Below, piece after piece: positions 1 through 8,877 of a stretch of DNA of 64,000 nt. The stretch comes from Bradyrhizobium sp. OK095. GTDB lineage: Bacteria > Pseudomonadota > Alphaproteobacteria > Rhizobiales > Xanthobacteraceae. The notes beneath the pieces are model-generated. The model ran no database searches and had not been told where the DNA came from. It saw nothing but the letters and a program-made list of their open reading frames with translations. The stretch's first letter is position 1. Each line of letters opens with the position of its first letter. Location: assembly GCF_900109945.1 (NCBI RefSeq), contig NZ_FOBX01000001.1:310001-374000 (forward strand), in the 5' to 3' direction. A program made the translations under genes and the position numbers.

Positions 1-2
1 CG

Positions 3-722
3 GGCTCGTCGATCTCGGCCAATCTGGTGCCGCTGGTCGGCACCTTCGATCTCGGCTTTCTGTTCTCGAGCTTCCCGCAGCAGACCAAGGCGTTCGATTC
101 CGGTGCCGCCAAGCCGATCGAGGACGCGCTGCTCAAGGGCAGCAACATCCGCATCATCGCCTGGGCCTACAATTTCGGCTCGCGCAGCGTGCTGGCGAGG
201 AAGCCGGTGAAGACGCCTGAAGATCTCGCCGGCCTGAAAATCCGCACGCTGCCCAACCCCGTCATCACGGAATGCCTGCGACTGATGGGCGCTGCCGCGA
301 CGCCGCTGGCGTTCGGCGAAATCTACACGGCATTGCAGGCCGGCGTGCTGGATGGCCTGGAGCATGATCCGCCGACGATCCTCGCCAGCAAGTTCTTCGA
401 GACGGCAAAATTCTATGCGCTGACGCAGCACAATTTCTCGCCGCTCGCGATCTACTTCAGCGACATGACCTACAACCGCATGGACCCGAAGCTGCGCGAC
501 GGCTTTCTCGATGCCGCCAAGAAGGCTGCGGTCGACACCCGTGCGCATGGGCTCGCGGTCGAGAAGGAAGCGCTGGCGGCCTTGACCGAGAAGGGCGTGA
601 CCGTGGCTGAATGCGACCGCGAAGCCTTCAGGAAGCGCGTGGCGCCGCAGCACGAGAACTTCATCAAGGCGCGGCCGGACTCCAAGGCCGTCATCGACAT
701 CATCCGCGCGACGCAAGCTTGA
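3..722 (+). CDS. TRAP transporter substrate-binding protein, DctP family (5' end outside window)
   Basis: This is the C-terminal part of a periplasmic solute-binding protein of a TRAP transporter; the reading frame is open to the window edge, so the signal peptide and first lobe are missing. The segment NPVITECLRLMGAAATPL followed by EIYTALQAGVLDGLEHDP is the typical DctP hinge and ligand-binding region, in which the family arginine (here in GLKIRTLPNP) normally binds the substrate carboxylate. The stop is one base before the start of the DctQM permease, so the two are in one operon. The downstream 2-hydroxyacid dehydrogenase hints that the ligand is a hydroxy- or keto-acid, but the sequence does not identify it. 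Confidence 0.9.
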   Translation, partial: GSSISANLVPLVGTFDLGFLFSSFPQQTKAFDSGAAKPIEDALLKGSNIRIIAWAYNFGSRSVLARKPVKTPEDLAGLKIRTLPNPVITECLRLMGAAATPLAFGEIYTALQAGVLDGLEHDPPTILASKFFETAKFYALTQHNFSPLAIYFSDMTYNRMDPKLRDGFLDAAKKAAVDTRAHGLAVEKEALAALTEKGVTVAECDREAFRKRVAPQHENFIKARPDSKAVIDIIRATQA

Positions 723-723
723 G

Positions 724-2583
724 ATGACGATAACAGCCACCGTGCCGCTCTCGGGCGGCCGCCACGGGAGCATTGCGCTGCTGCTTCGCCTCTGCGACGC
801 GATCGCGGCCATTCTGCTGGCCGCCGATCTCGCGGTCGTGTGCGGCTCCGTGCTGCTGCGCTTCTGCTTCAATGCGCCGGTCGAATGGTCGGATGATGTC
901 GCGCGCGGCCTGATGGTCGGCTCCGCATTCTTTGGCGCTGCGAGCGCACTCGCGCGCGGCGAGAATGTCGGCGTGTCGTTCTTCCGCGACCTGTTGCCGC
1001 TACGGCTGCGCGCCCTGGTCGATGCCGCCGGCGCGCTGCTGATCGTGCTGATCTCGGGCTATGTCGCCACTAACGCGATCAAGCTGGGATCGCTCACCGC
1101 CGGCCAGACCACCGGCTCCGGCCTGCCGCTGGAATTGACCTTCTATCCGATGGGCGTCGGCGCGGTGTTCATGACGGTGTTCGCGATCGACCATCTCTGT
1201 GCGCGGCCGCTCCCCGACATCGTCAGGGGCCTCGTTGCGATCGTCATCGTCACCGGCCTTTATCTCACCTGGGATTATCTGTCGCCGTCGACGGTGCCGT
1301 CGGCGGGCACGCTGATGCTGATCGGATTCTTCGCAACCCTGTTCGGCGGATTGCCGATCGGCTTTGCGCTGGCGTTGGCCGCGCTGGTCTTCATCTGGGT
1401 CGAGGGCGCGCTGCCCGGCGTCATCTTCGCCCAGCAGATGGCGCGCGGCATCGACAATTTCGTGCTGCTCGCGATCCCCTTCTTCATCCTCGTCGGCTAT
1501 CTGATGGAAGCCAACGGGATGTCGGTGCGCCTGATCGAGCTGTTGCAGCGCGGCGTTGGGCGCATGCGCGGCGGTCTGAACGTCGTGATGGTGGCCTCGA
1601 TGGTGCTGTTCTCCGGCATCTCAGGCTCGAAGATGGCAGACGTTGCCGCGGTCGGCTCCGTGCTGATCCCGGCCGCGCGCCGCTCGAAGCAGAATCCGGG
1701 TGGCGCAGTGGCATTGCTCGCCGCGTCCGCGGTGATGGCGGAAACCATTCCGCCCTGCATCAATTTGATCATCCTCGGCTTCGTCGCAAACCTGTCGATC
1801 GGCGGCCTGTTCATGGCGGGGCTGCTGCCGGCGGCGCTGATGGCGCTGGTCCTGATCGCGGTGTCCATCATCTTCGGCAAGCCGCCGGCGGAGGCCGAGG
1901 ACATCGAGCCCCAGGCACCCGTGTCGGGCCTGTGGAGCGGCGCGATCGCCGCGTTCGGCCTGATCTTCATGATCTTCTTCGGCTTCAAGAGCGGCTTTGC
2001 CACCGCGACCGAAATCTCCGCCTTTGCCGTGGCCTATGCGCTCGTCGTCGGCAGTCTCGTATTCCGCGAGCTCAGCTTCAAATCGGCCGCGCACAGTTTT
2101 GTCCAGGCCGCGACGCGCGCGGGACTCGTGCTGTTCATCGTCGCCGCCGCGCAGTCGCTGGCGTTCACGCTGACCCTGCAGCAGGTGCCGCATGCGGTCG
2201 GCGATTTCATGCTTGGATTGTCCAAGACGTCAGGCACCTGGCTGTTCATCCTGCTCGCGATCGGCGTGCTGATCGTGATGGGCTCGGTGCTGGAGGGCGC
2301 CGCCGCGCTGATCATCTTCGGGCCGCTGCTGTTGCCGGTCGCCGTGCAGCTCGGGATCGATCCCCTGCATTTCGGCGTAGTGCTCGTCATCGCGATGGGT
2401 ATCGGCCTGTTCGCGCCGCCGCTCGGGCTCGGGCTCTACGGTGCCTGCCTGATCGGCAACGTGCCGATCGAGCAGACGGTGAAGCCGATCATGGGCTATC
2501 TTGGCCTGCTGACGTTGTGCCTGCTCGTCATCGCCTTCGTGCCATGGCTCTCGACCGCGCTGCCGCGGGCATTCGGCTACTGA
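724..2583 (+). CDS. TRAP transporter fused permease (DctQ-DctM)
   Basis: A 619-residue membrane protein joining the small DctQ subunit (about residues 1-180, four predicted helices) to the large DctM subunit (about 190-619), which forms the sodium-driven channel. DctM features seen include the PFFILVGYLMEANGMS region, FSGISGSKMADVAAVG and the PPCINLIILGFVANLSIGGLFMAG segment. Fused QM permeases are a known variant of TRAP systems. It begins one base after the DctP stop, so translation is probably coupled. It imports an organic acid across the inner membrane with the DctP protein upstream; the substrate is not determined. Confidence 0.93.
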   Translation: MTITATVPLSGGRHGSIALLLRLCDAIAAILLAADLAVVCGSVLLRFCFNAPVEWSDDVARGLMVGSAFFGAASALARGENVGVSFFRDLLPLRLRALVDAAGALLIVLISGYVATNAIKLGSLTAGQTTGSGLPLELTFYPMGVGAVFMTVFAIDHLCARPLPDIVRGLVAIVIVTGLYLTWDYLSPSTVPSAGTLMLIGFFATLFGGLPIGFALALAALVFIWVEGALPGVIFAQQMARGIDNFVLLAIPFFILVGYLMEANGMSVRLIELLQRGVGRMRGGLNVVMVASMVLFSGISGSKMADVAAVGSVLIPAARRSKQNPGGAVALLAASAVMAETIPPCINLIILGFVANLSIGGLFMAGLLPAALMALVLIAVSIIFGKPPAEAEDIEPQAPVSGLWSGAIAAFGLIFMIFFGFKSGFATATEISAFAVAYALVVGSLVFRELSFKSAAHSFVQAATRAGLVLFIVAAAQSLAFTLTLQQVPHAVGDFMLGLSKTSGTWLFILLAIGVLIVMGSVLEGAAALIIFGPLLLPVAVQLGIDPLHFGVVLVIAMGIGLFAPPLGLGLYGACLIGNVPIEQTVKPIMGYLGLLTLCLLVIAFVPWLSTALPRAFGY

Positions 2584-2595
2584 AGGAGTTTTGCC

Positions 2596-3573
2596 GTGAA
2601 GGTCCTGCTCGCGCACACGCCGGAGATGCGGCGCAATTACTACGGCGATCGCAGCCTCAACGGTCTTCGCGCGACAGCGGAGGTGATCCTGCATGAGAGC
2701 GACGATACTCTCGACGCAGCCAGCCTCGTGCGTGCGGCGAAAGATGCCGACATCATCGTAGCCGATCGCATGACCGAAGGCCGCGGCGAGATCTTTGCGC
2801 AACTGCCGCGCCTGCGTGCCTTCGTCCGCTGCGCGGTTGATATCCGTAACGTCAATGTGGAATCAGCCTCGCAAGCCGGCGTGCTCGTGACCCGCGCCGG
2901 TCCCGGCTTTGTGCAGGCGGTGGCCGAGCTCGCGATCGGCTACATGGTCGATCTCTCCCGCGGCGTGTCGCGGGCGACGGCGGACTATCATGCCGGCCGC
3001 AAGGTCGAGGCGCGGATGGGCCGGCAGCTCGCCGGCAGCAAGATCGGCATCATCGGCTATGGCAGCATCGGGCGTTATCTTGCCGAGATCGCAAAAGTGA
3101 TGCGCATGGAGGTGCTGGTCGCAGATCCCTTCGCTGACGTCAGCGACAGCGCCATCCGGCAGGTCAGTCTCGACGATCTTCTCTCTGCCTCTGACTATGT
3201 CGTCTGCCTCGCGGTCGCCAACGAGCAGACCGAGAATCTGATCGGCGAGGCGGCGCTGGCGCGCATGCAGACGCACGCTGTCTTCATCAATCTCTCCCGT
3301 GGCAATCTCGTCGATGAGGCCGCGCTCGCCAGGGCGCTGCGCGAGAATCGCATCGCCGGCGCGGCCATGGATGTCGGCCGTGCATCCGACCAGATGCCGG
3401 CACCGGAGCTGGCGATGCTTCCGAACGTCGTCGCCACGCCGCATGTCGGCGGCCTGACGCCGCAGGCGATCGAATATCAGTCGCTGGAAACCGTGCGGCA
3501 GGTGGAAGCGATCGTCAAAGGCGAGGTGCCGGTCGGTGCGGTCAATGCCGACCGCTGGACACGGCGGCCTTAA
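2596..3573 (+). CDS. D-isomer-specific 2-hydroxyacid dehydrogenase
   Basis: A 325-residue NAD(P)-dependent oxidoreductase. The Rossmann motif GIIGYGSIGRYLAE lies near residue 152. The catalytic set of the D-2-hydroxyacid dehydrogenase family is visible: Arg in INLSRGNLVDEAAL and His in TPHVGGLTPQA. The GTG start is chosen because AAGGAG lies eight bases upstream, within 12 bases of the permease stop, and the protein begins with the expected beta strand. Position in the TRAP operon suggests that it acts on the imported acid. Its stop overlaps the stop of the convergent ABC binding-protein gene (TTAA at 3570-3573). Phosphoglycerate or glyoxylate/hydroxypyruvate reductase activity is possible but not shown. 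Confidence 0.88.
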   Translation: MKVLLAHTPEMRRNYYGDRSLNGLRATAEVILHESDDTLDAASLVRAAKDADIIVADRMTEGRGEIFAQLPRLRAFVRCAVDIRNVNVESASQAGVLVTRAGPGFVQAVAELAIGYMVDLSRGVSRATADYHAGRKVEARMGRQLAGSKIGIIGYGSIGRYLAEIAKVMRMEVLVADPFADVSDSAIRQVSLDDLLSASDYVVCLAVANEQTENLIGEAALARMQTHAVFINLSRGNLVDEAALARALRENRIAGAAMDVGRASDQMPAPELAMLPNVVATPHVGGLTPQAIEYQSLETVRQVEAIVKGEVPVGAVNADRWTRRP

Positions 3574-4736
3574 AGCCGGTCCACCGCCCTGAACGTCCCG
3601 TCTTTCTGGATCACCGTCAAAAACACTTTTGGCGGTGTGTCGATCGCACGGATGCCGACGGTGACGATGCTGCCGCTGATGTCGAAGCGGCCGACATCGT
3701 TGATGGCGCGCAAGAGGCTGGCGCGCGTCGGTTGCGGTCCGGCCTTTTCCAGCGCCGCGGCCGCGAGGCGGCCGGAGAGATAGCCTTCGAGCGACACGAA
3801 GTCCGGCGTCAGCGTCGGGTCGAACGCCTTTTGCGCCGCCTGGTAGTCGGCGACGAGTTTGAGCGAGCGATCCCAGGGAAACGGCACCACCTGCGAGACG
3901 ATGACGCCTTCGCCATCGGGACCGAGCTCCTTGGCGAGCGCGTTGGCGCCGACGAAGGAGATGTTGACGAAGGTCGGATAGGCGCCGCTGCGATGCGCGA
4001 GCTTGATGAACTCGGCGCAGGGCCCGTAGGTGCCCACCATGACGATGGCCTCGGGCTCGGCGCGCTTGATCATCCGCCAGGCCGAGGCGACGGCGCGGGT
4101 GTTGCGCTCAAAAGTGCCTTCGGCGGCAAGCTCGAGGCCGCGCTTGGCAAGCGCGCGCTTCACGCCGGCAAGACCGTCACGGCCGAACGAATCGTCCTGG
4201 TAGAAGATGCCGATGCGGGTGAACTTGCGATCCTCGGTGAGGTGCTTGATCCAGGCCTCGGCCTCGGCGCCGTAGCTGGCGCGGATGTTGACGACATTGG
4301 CGAGCTCGAGGTCGCGCAGGAACTCGGCGCCGGTGAACGGACCGATGAAGGGAACGTTCCGGGCGCTGGTGATCGGTATCGTCGCCATCGCGGTCGGCGT
4401 GCCCACCGCGCCGATCAGCGCGAACACCTTGTCCTTCTCGATCAGCTGCAGCGTCTGCGCCACCGAGCGATCGGGATCGTAGCCGTCGTCACGGCTGATG
4501 AGCTGGAGCTTGCGGCCGTGGACGCCGCCTTTCTCGTTGATCTCGGTGAACGCCGCGACGATGCCCTGCCGCATCCGCTGTCCGAGCACGGAGGAGGGGC
4601 CTTCGAGCACGGCTGCCTGGCCGAACAGGATCGCATCGTCGCTGATGCCGGCCTCGTCGCCCTTCGCAGGCAGCATGGCCGTGGCCAGCCATGCGATGGT
4701 CAAGGCGAGGCATGTCGCGGATCGCGATCGTGTCAT
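3570..4736 (-). CDS. ABC transporter substrate-binding protein (branched-chain amino acid / LivK-like)
   Basis: A 388-residue periplasmic binding protein of the type I fold. The frame stays open upstream, but the ATG at 4736 is chosen because it is followed by a signal peptide (MTRSRSATCLALTIAWLATA, cleavage near AKGDEA). Family motifs include ILFGQAAVLEGPSSVLGQ, the RKLQLISRDDGYDP region and FIGPFTGAEFLRD. Such proteins deliver amino acids, amides or aromatic acids to Liv-type ABC importers. No permease or ATPase gene is nearby, so this is an orphan binding protein. It is convergent with the dehydrogenase and transcribed away from the GGDEF-EAL gene at 5005. The ligand is unknown. Confidence 0.87.
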   Translation of the reverse strand: MTRSRSATCLALTIAWLATAMLPAKGDEAGISDDAILFGQAAVLEGPSSVLGQRMRQGIVAAFTEINEKGGVHGRKLQLISRDDGYDPDRSVAQTLQLIEKDKVFALIGAVGTPTAMATIPITSARNVPFIGPFTGAEFLRDLELANVVNIRASYGAEAEAWIKHLTEDRKFTRIGIFYQDDSFGRDGLAGVKRALAKRGLELAAEGTFERNTRAVASAWRMIKRAEPEAIVMVGTYGPCAEFIKLAHRSGAYPTFVNISFVGANALAKELGPDGEGVIVSQVVPFPWDRSLKLVADYQAAQKAFDPTLTPDFVSLEGYLSGRLAAAALEKAGPQPTRASLLRAINDVGRFDISGSIVTVGIRAIDTPPKVFLTVIQKDGTFRAVDRL

Positions 4737-5004
4737 GAGAATGCTTGCCGGATGCAGGACGAATTCGGCGGAAACGATAGTTCTGCGGGCTGAACAGGTC
4801 GCTAAGGCGCGCCGTACCGGTGGTCCGTAAGACTCCGGGGAAAACCGGCAAATTATTTCCAGACTGCCGTGACTTGCAGGGCAATCATTAACTAAGTCGC
4901 GCAATGCGCAATACCCGCGTCCTGAAATTGTGCGGTTCTTAACTCCGATCCTTGTCCGATAGCGGTTCCGGTGGCTCAACCAGAAGTGGGCCGACGAGGG
5001 GGAC

Positions 5005-7446
5005 GTGCGGATCAAGATGGGCGGTCGCGATCAGAACGATCAGGATCGGGAGCGGAAGACCGGATGGTGGCGCGCCGCGCCGCTGCTCGGGCTGTATCGC
5101 CCTGCGCTGGTCGCGATTGCTGTCGGCCTCCTGTTCTCGATCGTGGGCGCCGCTGCGGTCGCGCGATGGGAAGATCGCGTCAACAGGATCGAGTTCGAGA
5201 ACGCGGCCGAGACCGAAGCGATCGTCATGCAGAACGGCATGGGCGAGTACATCTCCAGGCTGGTTGCGCTGCGCACGCTGTTCGAATCGACCAACGAGGA
5301 AATCACCCGCAGCGAATTCGAGACCTTCAGCGCCCGCCTGTTCGAGCGCCATCCCGGCATGTTGCGCATCGCCTGGGTGCCGCGCGTCAACCGCAAGGAG
5401 CGCGCCGAATACGAGGCCGCGGCGATCACGGACGGCGTATCGGGCTATCGCATCAAGTCGCTTCAGGGCGAGACCTTCGCCAGCGCGCCGCAGAGCGACG
5501 AATATTTCCCGGTGTTCTACTCGACCCAGCCGAAGACCTCGACGGTCTACGGCATGGATTACGCGACCATCCCGGAACGTCGTGCGGCGCTGGAGCGCGC
5601 GCGCGACAACGACGGGGTCGCGGCCATCCGCACCCGCCTTTACGAACCGAGGGAAGGCGGTCGGCTGCCCGACATCCTCGTTGCCATTCCCGTCTATGCC
5701 AAGGGGACGTCGCGCGAGACGGTCGCGGACCGGCGCCGCAACCTTGCCGGCTTCGTCGTCGGCGTCTTCGATCTGCCGCTGCTGATGCAGTCCATGCGCG
5801 TGACCACCGGCGCAAGCCCCGCGGTCAGCGTGAACATCTATCCGCCCTTCACGGGGCAGATCGTCAGCCTCGAGGAGATGCTGCCGGATTTTTCGTCGGC
5901 CGCCACGGCGCCGCAGTCGATGCGGGACGTCGCGCGGACACTGCACTGGTCGGGCGGTCTCAAGATAGGTGACACCGACTGGCAGGTGCGCGCCATGCCG
6001 ACCGCCGGCGGTGCGCTGGAGACTGGCTACGACCGCGCGGCCGCGGTTCTCATCGTCGGCATGCTGCTCACGCTGTCGCTGTCGACCTACCTGATGCTCG
6101 CGAGCCGCAATTCACGGCGGCTGTCGCTGGCGAACCGCCGGGTGCTCGAGCTCGCCCAGACCGACATCCTGACGGGCTTGCCGAACCGTGCCTTCTTCCT
6201 CGCTCGGCTCGACGAGCTCAACGACCAGCTGAGCGATTCCGGTTCGACCTTCTCGATCCTGATGCTCGACCTCGACCGCTTCAAGAACGTCAACGACTCC
6301 CTCGGTCACGGCGCCGGCGATGTGCTGTTGCGCCAGGTGGCGCAGCGGCTGAGATCGGCGCTGCGCGTGAGCGACGTGCTGGCGCGGCTCGGCGGCGACG
6401 AATTCGCCATCATCCAGGAAGCTTGCGAGGATCAGCGCGCCTGCTCGACCGAGCTCGCGGCGCGGATCGCCAAGCTCGTCGCCGAGCCGTTCCTGCTGCC
6501 CGGACATCGCGTCGAGATCGGCACCAGCATCGGCATCGCGATCGCGCCGGATCACGGCAGCGACCAGGAGCAATTGCTGAAGAAGGCCGACCTCGCGCTC
6601 TACCGCTCGAAATCCGCGGGCCGCAACTGCTTCACCATCTACGACGAGGCGATGTCGGCGGAGCTCGAGGCGCGCAACACGCTGGAAGGTGACTTGCGCG
6701 ACGGCATCGCGCGCTGCCAGCTCGAGGTGCACTACCAGCCCTTCGTCGATGCGCTCAGCGGCGCGCTGCGCGGCTTCGAGGCGCTGGTGCGCTGGCGGCA
6801 TCCGACGCGTGGACTGATTCCGCCCGACCAGTTCATTCCGCTTGCCGAGGAGACCGGGCTGATCGTTCCGCTCGGCGAATTCGTGCTGCGCCGCGCCTGC
6901 GCGGACGCAGCCCTCTGGCCTTCCGACCTCGCGGTCGCCGTCAACCTGTCGCCGATCCAGTTCAAGGAGGCCGAACTGTTCCAGATGATCTGCGCGGCGC
7001 TCGCGGATTCCGGCCTGCCGCCGCAGCGGCTGGAGATCGAGATCACCGAATCAGTGCTGCTGGAGCGCGGGGTCGAGAACCTCGCCTTCATGGAACGGCT
7101 CAAGCACCTCGGCATCGAGCTTGCACTCGACGATTTCGGCACCGGCTATTCGTCGCTGAGCTATCTGACCACGTTCCCGTTCGACAAGATCAAGATCGAC
7201 AAGTCGTTCATCCGCAACCTCACGCATCAGCCGCGCTCTTCCGCCATCATCGCCTCGATCGTGACGCTGGCGCGCGGGCTGGACATGTCCGTCACCGCCG
7301 AGGGCGTCGAGACGAACGAAGAGTTCGAACGCCTGACGGCGCTCGGCGTCAATTTCGCGCAAGGCTATCTGTTCGGGCGTCCGCAGCCGGTCGACCAGCT
7401 CACGTTCGACGCCCCCGTTCAGCCGTCGCAGCGCGACGCGGCCTGA
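5005..7446 (+). CDS. CHASE-GGDEF-EAL cyclic-di-GMP turnover protein
   Basis: An 813-residue membrane signalling protein. A transmembrane helix near residues 30-52, a periplasmic CHASE-type sensor (about 70-270) and a second helix near 345-365 precede a GGDEF domain (motif at residue 463) and an EAL domain (EAL at 592). GGDEF is intact and is preceded five residues upstream by RVSD, a product-inhibition I-site. The EAL set NLSPIQF, EITES, DDFGTGYSS, KIDKSF and AEGVET is complete. Both synthesis and hydrolysis of cyclic-di-GMP are therefore possible. The GTG start has GAGGGGG just upstream; ATG at 5017 is an alternative. It is a single gene divergent from the ABC binding protein. Confidence 0.93.
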   Translation: MRIKMGGRDQNDQDRERKTGWWRAAPLLGLYRPALVAIAVGLLFSIVGAAAVARWEDRVNRIEFENAAETEAIVMQNGMGEYISRLVALRTLFESTNEEITRSEFETFSARLFERHPGMLRIAWVPRVNRKERAEYEAAAITDGVSGYRIKSLQGETFASAPQSDEYFPVFYSTQPKTSTVYGMDYATIPERRAALERARDNDGVAAIRTRLYEPREGGRLPDILVAIPVYAKGTSRETVADRRRNLAGFVVGVFDLPLLMQSMRVTTGASPAVSVNIYPPFTGQIVSLEEMLPDFSSAATAPQSMRDVARTLHWSGGLKIGDTDWQVRAMPTAGGALETGYDRAAAVLIVGMLLTLSLSTYLMLASRNSRRLSLANRRVLELAQTDILTGLPNRAFFLARLDELNDQLSDSGSTFSILMLDLDRFKNVNDSLGHGAGDVLLRQVAQRLRSALRVSDVLARLGGDEFAIIQEACEDQRACSTELAARIAKLVAEPFLLPGHRVEIGTSIGIAIAPDHGSDQEQLLKKADLALYRSKSAGRNCFTIYDEAMSAELEARNTLEGDLRDGIARCQLEVHYQPFVDALSGALRGFEALVRWRHPTRGLIPPDQFIPLAEETGLIVPLGEFVLRRACADAALWPSDLAVAVNLSPIQFKEAELFQMICAALADSGLPPQRLEIEITESVLLERGVENLAFMERLKHLGIELALDDFGTGYSSLSYLTTFPFDKIKIDKSFIRNLTHQPRSSAIIASIVTLARGLDMSVTAEGVETNEEFERLTALGVNFAQGYLFGRPQPVDQLTFDAPVQPSQRDAA

Positions 7447-7539
7447 GCCTGTGCCCAAATAGGGCATCTCGCGAAAATAGCTTGACCCAGGCTTCTCCGG
7501 ATGGTCGGTATCACCATCTAGGGATGAAACAAGCACACC

Positions 7540-8838
7540 ATGCGACTTCCGTTCTTCTACGGCTGGGTCGTGGTCGCCGTGACCTTCGTCACCATGGCCA
7601 TCGGCGTCAACGCACGCACCGCCTTCTCATTGTTCTTTCCGCCGATCATCTCCGAGTTCGGCTGGGAGCGCGGCGTCACCGCGGGCGCCTTCTCCTTCGG
7701 TTTCGTGGTGTCGGGCGTGGTCAGTCCGCTGATCGGCCGCCTGATGGATCGCGCCGGTCCCCGCGCGGTGATGGAGCTCGGCGTCGTGCTGATGGGCGGG
7801 GGGCTGCTGCTCGCGCCGCTCACCAGCGAACCCTGGCATCTCTACGTGACCATCGGCGTCATGGTCGGCGCAGGCTCAGTGTGTCTCGGCTATTCCGGCC
7901 AGTCGCTGTTCCTGCCGAACTGGTTCATCCGCAAGCGCGGCTTTGCCATCGGCATCGCCTTTGCCGGCGTCGGCATCGGCTCGGTGACGCTGCTGCCCTG
8001 GGTGCAGCACATGATCGAGCAGACCGGCTGGCGCACCGCCTGCACTGCGATGGGCCTGCTCATCCTGATCGTGCTGGCGCCGATCAATTTGTTCCTGCAC
8101 AAGCGCCCGGAGGATCTCGGCCTTCAGCCGGACGGCGATGCCGCGCCCGCCACGGGTGCCGCAAAACCAACCTCCAATGTGGTCGATCCCGTCTGGGTCA
8201 ATACCGACTGGACGCTGAAGCGCGCGGTCGCAACTGCGCGGTTCTGGTGGATCGCGCTCGGCTATTTCTCCGGCCTGTACATCTGGTACGCCGTGCAGGT
8301 GCATCAGACAAAATTCCTGCTCGATATCGGCTTCAGTGCGAACGTTGCGGTGTGGGCGCTTGGCACCGTCAGCCTGCTCGGCATTCCCGGCCAGATCCTG
8401 CTCGGCCATGTCTCCGACCGGATCGGACGGGAGTGGGTGTGGGCGATCAGCTGCGCAGGCTTTGCGATCTGCTTTGCGGCGCTGATCGCGTTGAAATTCC
8501 AGCCGTCGCTGTGGCTGGTTTACGTCATGGTGTTCACGCAAGGCGCGCTCGGTTACGGCCTCACCTCGATCATGGGCGCGGTGGTGTTCGAGATTTTTCA
8601 GGGCAGGCACCAGGGCAGCATCTTTGGAATGATCATGCTGGCGGCATTGGCGGGTGGCGCGGCGGGTCCCTGGCTCACCGGCTTGCTCTATGATCGCACC
8701 GGCGATTACACGCTCGCCTTCGCCATCGCGATGGTCGTGAGCGGAGTGTCGGCGCTGTCGGTGTGGCGGGCATCGCCGGGCAAGGTGCGCGCCGTGGCCG
8801 GCCGGCTGCACAAGCTCCAGGGAACCGCAGCGGAATAG
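7540..8838 (+). CDS. MFS transporter (oxalate/formate antiporter-like)
   Basis: A 432-residue major facilitator with twelve predicted membrane helices. It has the loop 2-3 motif GRLMDRAGPRAVM and the second-half counterpart GHVSDRIGREWVW. The N-terminus FYGWVVVAVTFVTMAIGVNARTAFS resembles the monocarboxylate and oxalate/formate branch of the superfamily, which exports or imports small organic acids. It stands between two cyclic-di-GMP genes with 93 and 39 bases of flanking space, and an operon with the downstream GGDEF-EAL gene is possible. The substrate cannot be read from the sequence. The formate dehydrogenase region begins about 3 kb further on, but a functional link is speculation. Confidence 0.88.
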   Translation: MRLPFFYGWVVVAVTFVTMAIGVNARTAFSLFFPPIISEFGWERGVTAGAFSFGFVVSGVVSPLIGRLMDRAGPRAVMELGVVLMGGGLLLAPLTSEPWHLYVTIGVMVGAGSVCLGYSGQSLFLPNWFIRKRGFAIGIAFAGVGIGSVTLLPWVQHMIEQTGWRTACTAMGLLILIVLAPINLFLHKRPEDLGLQPDGDAAPATGAAKPTSNVVDPVWVNTDWTLKRAVATARFWWIALGYFSGLYIWYAVQVHQTKFLLDIGFSANVAVWALGTVSLLGIPGQILLGHVSDRIGREWVWAISCAGFAICFAALIALKFQPSLWLVYVMVFTQGALGYGLTSIMGAVVFEIFQGRHQGSIFGMIMLAALAGGAAGPWLTGLLYDRTGDYTLAFAIAMVVSGVSALSVWRASPGKVRAVAGRLHKLQGTAAE

Positions 8839-8877
8839 GTTCCGCACGCACCGGATTACCTGCGCAGCTTTCGCGAG

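Noticed and set aside
3732..4793. Plus-strand frame of 353 codons opposite the ABC binding protein
   Set aside because: Composition is that of an antisense shadow (Gly, Arg, Glu, Asp rich) and the minus-strand gene has a signal peptide and family motifs.
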